Origin: Misgurnus anguillicaudatus
Lineage: Eukaryota; Chordata; Actinopteri; Cypriniformes; Cobitidae
Reading direction: 5' to 3'
Assembly (NCBI RefSeq): GCF_027580225.2
Contig: NC_073361.2
Location: 24,322,001 to 24,386,000 of the forward strand
Length of the DNA stretch: 64,000 bases
Below are positions 29,201 through 35,200 of this stretch, piece after piece. How positions within the stretch are numbered: position 1 is the stretch's first letter; the number at the start of each line of letters is the position of its first letter. The translations under genes and the position numbers were made by a program. Below the pieces are notes generated by a model. The model was not told where the DNA came from, ran no database searches, and saw nothing but the letters and a program-made list of their open reading frames with translations.

Positions 29201-32200
29201 AATTCTCATCTTGCCAAACTGTTTTTGTCACAACTGGTGGTCAATACACAAAATGACAACATAAACATCAGTTGAGGGCTGCAACTCCACGTTTTAAATG
29301 ACAATATCCTGGCCAGACCACTGTTGTCAGTGATATAAGTATTTGAAATTAAAATGATTTCTTAATGTCTAGTGACATATCAGGGCCATTTTATGATTAA
29401 TTGATATAAAATTCTTACATACTGTTCCTTTAACTAAAATGTTTATTTTGGTTACAATATCCAGATAAAATTTCTTTAATTTCAAAGTCCACGTAAAGCG
29501 ATAAATATGTTTTGAGTTTTTCACACCACAGAGAGATGTGTTATTAATCATCCAGCCAAATTTGAATGACAAAAAAGATTCTTTGAGCTCAAGCATCAAT
29601 TGCAGGTATCTATTCAGGTTGCAGCAGTATTTAAAAGTTGAGAGTGAAAGCATCTTTCCTTGCAAGTGGGCGTGGTTTCATGGCTGTCAGCGGACACGCC
29701 CCAGTGCTGAAACCACGCCCACTCGCAAGGAAAGATGAATTCTCTCTCAACTACTAAATACAGCTGCAACCTGAATGGATGCTTGCAATTGATGCTTCCT
29801 CTAGTTATTATTGTGTTGGGGCGTGGCCATGCTTGGTGACTTCAGTGGATCGTCAAGCCATAATTTCAGGCCTGCCCCCCCAAAAAAATCCTGAACTCCC
29901 TCAAAAAACCTGAACTCCATATTTCAGTACTACATAGTTCACAGTCTTTTTAACGTTTATAATGTGTTTAGAAACAATTCTCTGAAATGACTTTTTTTAT
30001 AGATATTTTTTAGATAGAAGAAGATTTCGGGTTTAATCTAAGTTCAAGGAATAAGCACCTTTGTGATTTTACCACAGTTCGGTAAGATCCAAACATCACT
30101 GAATGAGAATTTTGCACTCTTAAAATAAAAAAATCACTTTTATATAGCTTGAAGAACCATTTTTCACTACAAAGATCATTTTTTTGCAACAGAAAAATGT
30201 GGATGATGTTCCTTTACAGAACCATACATCCTAACAAAGAACCTTTATTTTTAAATGGACCTACCTGGCATCATGGTCAAGATCTTTGTCTTATGGTTCA
30301 GCATCAGTGACCAGCGCCCTATAATCAAAGCCGGTACATGGCATCGTGGTTCCCCCACCCTCGTCGGCCACATTGTTTTGCAGTGACATCACAAACACAG
30401 GCGGCTTTGTTAGGAACATGAGTGCCTACACACGAAATATCACAGACGCTCGCACTATATGAGTCAGTGATCTGAAATGCGTCTCTAAGGACCTAATCTG
30501 GTCAGCCGAGCCGATTGTTGTGCTCCAGATACAGGGAGACCTCTGCTGGATGGTTATTTTATCGGAGACTCAATTTGGTTTGTTTCATGCTTCAGCGATT
30601 GAGTTATGATACGTTCGTGTTTAGATGGGTGAGTGCCTCATAATGGCACAGTCGATGCCTATTCAATAATGATCAGTCATGGAAAATAGTGGCACTCATC
30701 AAGATGATGTATGTTGGTTTGCGATCAGAGACAGCAGTTGCTTGTTTCATCTCAACATTTCTCCACATTGTATTATTAAAACCATTTCATGAAAAATGCA
30801 AAGCTTGGTTTTATCTCGGGGAGGTTAGGGAGAATGTTGAGAAAGCAAAGTGAACAGGTGCTTGTCCTAAATAAACAGTACTGTGATACTATTATTGTGC
30901 TATCATTTTATTTAGATCTATCCTTTTGTAAGTGAATATAAATTACTAATCTGTCTTATCTTTCTGGATGCTTTTTGGTCAAATTAAGTGACGCCTGTTA
31001 CCTCTACATCTTGCAACATACCATCCGCAATACAAGGATTCGGCTCTGCTTCATAAATAACACCCACATATTTGTCATTCAGGCTTTATAAATAAATCCT
31101 GTTTTTTGCTTGGCACTCCTCCGTTTATGCCATCATTTATTTTTATCTGCCTTTCGGGGTGACGTAGTAAATTTTGGGTAAATTTCTAAAGTTTGCTGTT
31201 TGCCTTGCCCTTCTCATCCTCTGATCGTTGTCCGATGTACTGCACATTTTATTTAGACTACAGCACTAACTAGTTAACTGCTTAAGCAGGTTGGAAATTG
31301 ACCCTGACATTTTCTATTAAAGTCTATTAGTATGTATCGCTTGGTTAACTGTTGGATGATGTGTATTTCAGGGGACATCAGGACCGGATCCGACAACAGT
31401 ATACGTGGACATGAGAGCGCTTCGACACGACAGGTGGGAAATTAAGCGATAATAATATTTACAATCTTACAAAAAAGGTGCAAAAAGGGTTCTTTGCGAT
31501 TCCATAGAGGAACTATTTTTGGTTCCCTAAAAAGAACCATTCACAGTCTCGAAAGAACCATTTGTGAAAGTTTCATAATCTGATAATGAGACAAGTTTGA
31601 TTTTAATCTTTGACATTTCTGCTAGGTTTATTTGTGCAGTTTTTTTGTATGTGCATGAATGTGCCAGTTGACATTTTCCTCGGTTGACTTTAATGGAGGG
31701 ACAATAAATTGAGTGTCATTTCAAGCCATCTCTTTACCATGGCGTGCTGCCAAGACACAAAATCAAATCCCTATCACAATATTTGCTGCAATTTTACAAA
31801 CACATTTAAAGAGCTCAGATGCAAAAGCCACCTCCGTCAAAAATGAGATAATGATATTAACCAAATGCTCTCGGCACGTTTTATACGTTCGTCAAATACT
31901 TTCACTTCAAATCCCAACCTCAGGATATCCAGAAATACTCGATTTTTGCCAGAATCCATTAACAGTCTGATAAAAAAGCTTATTTACAAGAAAAAAATAT
32001 CAGACACACTATTGCAAGCTATTACATGTGAGTTCACAGTTTGTTTGTTCCTCCTCAGGGTACGGCTTGTTGAACGAGGCTCTCCACACAGTTTGCCCCT
32101 CATGGAATCTGGAAAGGTACCTGCTCGGCTCTTTAACAATAACACTTTGATTTTAGCCAACCTAATTATTAGAGTAATTTGGTGTATTTTGTCCATTGCC

Positions 32201-35200
32201 AGATTTTACCCGGAGTACGAATCATCATCGCCAATCCTGAAACCAAGGGGCCGCTGGGAGACTCCCATCTGGGGGAGGTGAGTTTAGATCACAGGGAAAA
32301 TCAGTTTAGAGCTGTAACCCATACATTTTGTTGGTTAAAAATAAACAATTAGGGCTTAAGCCTAGCCGTAGACTAAAATGCATGTTCGAGCCATCTCGGT
32401 AAAGATGTTCAAATGTCATATATCAAAATAATTTCATGTATGTTATTAATATATATATTTATTATTAGGGATGCACCGAATATTCTGCCGAAAATTTTCG
32501 GAAAAGACTTTAATCACAGAAACAATATGGCCGTATTTCAGGCTATGTCTACACGAAGCCGGTGCATTCCCTATCTGATCATTTTTTTTCCTTGCTCTAA
32601 AAAAATAATCCGTAAACACGAAACCACTGAAACCGGCTGAAAGCGGTGTAGTATATATGCCGGACCAGTATGGGGCGCTGTAATTCTATACACTATACAC
32701 GGAGAAGAAGACTTTGAGCATGCGCATAACGTATGGTGTTGTCCATTATCGCTTGTTGGTCACCACAATTGCATAGAAGCAATAGATTTTGCTGTAATAA
32801 AGCTAGTAGGCTTTAGTAGCTTCTGTAGCACGAACACAATCACGTAGTCCGCCGTTATTGTTGTTGCTGTTACGTGTGATGCTTTCGACACGTGATTTGA
32901 TGACGTTTTCGCTTCACAAAATATACGGATTGGCTGTACAGACGAAACCGCAAGGGTGTCGTTTTCAGATTTATCCACTTTAGGACCCGGTTTCAAAAAA
33001 TAGCGGATTCAGTCTCCCAAAACGCCGGATCCATGTGGATGAAACGCCAATACGATAACAAATTTATACGTATACAGTGATACGCGTCTCCGTGTGGACA
33101 GCCCCTCAGTATCCTTGTGTCTCAATTCGCTCCCGAGGTAGTGAATTAGTACGGATCACGGATCGGCTCGCATGTGATTTGCAGATTAATACGCAAATTT
33201 AAGTAGGGAAAGTTTATCATTTGCACGTGTTTCAAAGATTTGCAAATTTTAACATTTAAGTGGTTTTAAACAATTTAACCACAAAAAGGTGCTAAAGTGA
33301 GCAGCTTTCTATACGCACAGACGCACATGTGGTTGAATGTGTCCGGTCCAGCTCCATTTAGCTGTGATCATCACTATGCCCTTCAAAGATGCCCAGAACT
33401 CTTGATGTGAGAAATTACAAACATTTATAAAAAAACAACAAAGTTACATTAAGTAATTTCTTTTTTTGTTATTAGATTTTTTCCACCCCTTTTTTGCTGA
33501 TCTGAAAAATAATCTGTGCCCGGTTGCATGAAACTCCTTAAATGAGGGTTTCCCTGAGGGAGAAAAAATCCCTGAGGTAAGGGATTTATTTAAGAGCGTT
33601 GCAACAAAGGTCTTAACTGTCACCCTTACCTAAGTGTTTATACTAAGTATTTTACGGCAGTCTATGCCAAAACACGGCAGCGGAGACGCGGTTGCTGTAG
33701 TTACAAAATCTCACAGCGGTAACAAATCAACACACGCAGCTCAACAGACGGTGGATTTGTGTACAATGAAACATCGCAAATAACAGACTGTAAAGTGCCG
33801 CATGTATAAAACCTGAAAGTAATTCAAACTGGAAACACTTTAGATTGACGGACGATCAAACCGCTATTCTCCTAATAAATACGCATCACTTTTCTCTAGG
33901 GATTATTTCGATCGTCAGAAATGCGCGTTGGTACTTCATTTTCTTAAATAACCATAAAATCAGCCATCGCGTGTGAAGTTAAGGGACCTGTTATAGTCCC
34001 TTAAGTTTTTAAGGGAAAATTGGACTTAAGGACTTTGTTGCAACGCATAGCAGAGCTTAAGGTAATACTTTAGCATTTAAGGGTAAATACTTATTGACAG
34101 CCTTAAGGTTCACTTAAGGGTTTTTCTTGCAACCCATTTTTTATTAAGGGCACCCTTAACCTTATATTTAAGGGATTTCTTAGCTTAAGGACTTTCATGC
34201 AACCGGGCACTGATTCGTGCCTCAAAAACTGTAATGTGATGCGAACCATGAGTTTTGTGCTCCGTCACACCCCACTAAAGTTAGTACACATTCATAGCCA
34301 TAAATGCAATGGTACTAATAATTGGCATAATTTCTTTCGGCGTTTCGGTTTTCGGCCTTGGTTTCCTCTTTTCGGTTTCGGGCAAGAATTTTTATTTCGG
34401 TGCATCCTTCATATTTATAATAAATTTTTGTGTAATATTAAACTGTACCTGTCAAAATGATTTCCAGCATTCGGGTTACCTATTGTTTTTAATTTTAAGA
34501 AGTTGTTCTGAGAATAACAAACCTGCAAATGGCGCGACGGGCCAATCAGAATCAAGCATTCTAACGAGCCGTGTAATAATGATTTATAATTTAAAATGTA
34601 CGTGTCAGATTAAGTGGGATATTTTCAACAAGCACATTGATAAGAATATAAAGTAACCTTTTATATTACAAACACAGGACAAAGTTACGACAAAGTTGAT
34701 AAAATTCTCCTTCGAATCACCTCTGTTTTTTGTTGCTGTAGATCTGGGTTCACTGCGCCCACAACGGTAGCGGTTACTTTACGGTTTATGGAGACGAAGC
34801 CCTGCAGTCCGATCACTTCAACTCTCGTCTGAGCTTTGGAGATACTCAGACCGTGTGGGCGCGTACCGGTTACCTGGGCTTCCTTCGCAGGACTGAACTT
34901 ACAGATGCGAGTGGAGGTGATCCTGCAACAAGCACTTATTATTTTGTTTCTAGCTGGTTTTCTAGTATTGCTTGAGCTCAGTTGGTAGAGCATTGCGCCG
35001 ACAGTGCAAAAAGTCACGTGTTCCATCCCAGAAAAACACACATACTTAAAAAATGTCGAACTTTTACTGTAAGTCCCTTGGATTGAAGTGACAAGGCTTG
35101 AGTTAACTAAAATGCATGTTTAAGCTGTCTTAATTTGGCCTGACATGTCTTAAATGGGACATTTCACAAGACTTTTTAAAGATGTCAAATAAATCAGAGT

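Noticed and set aside
34968..35040. tRNA gene
   Set aside because: A and B boxes are present but the B box is worn, the acceptor stem does not pair, and a SINE tail follows.
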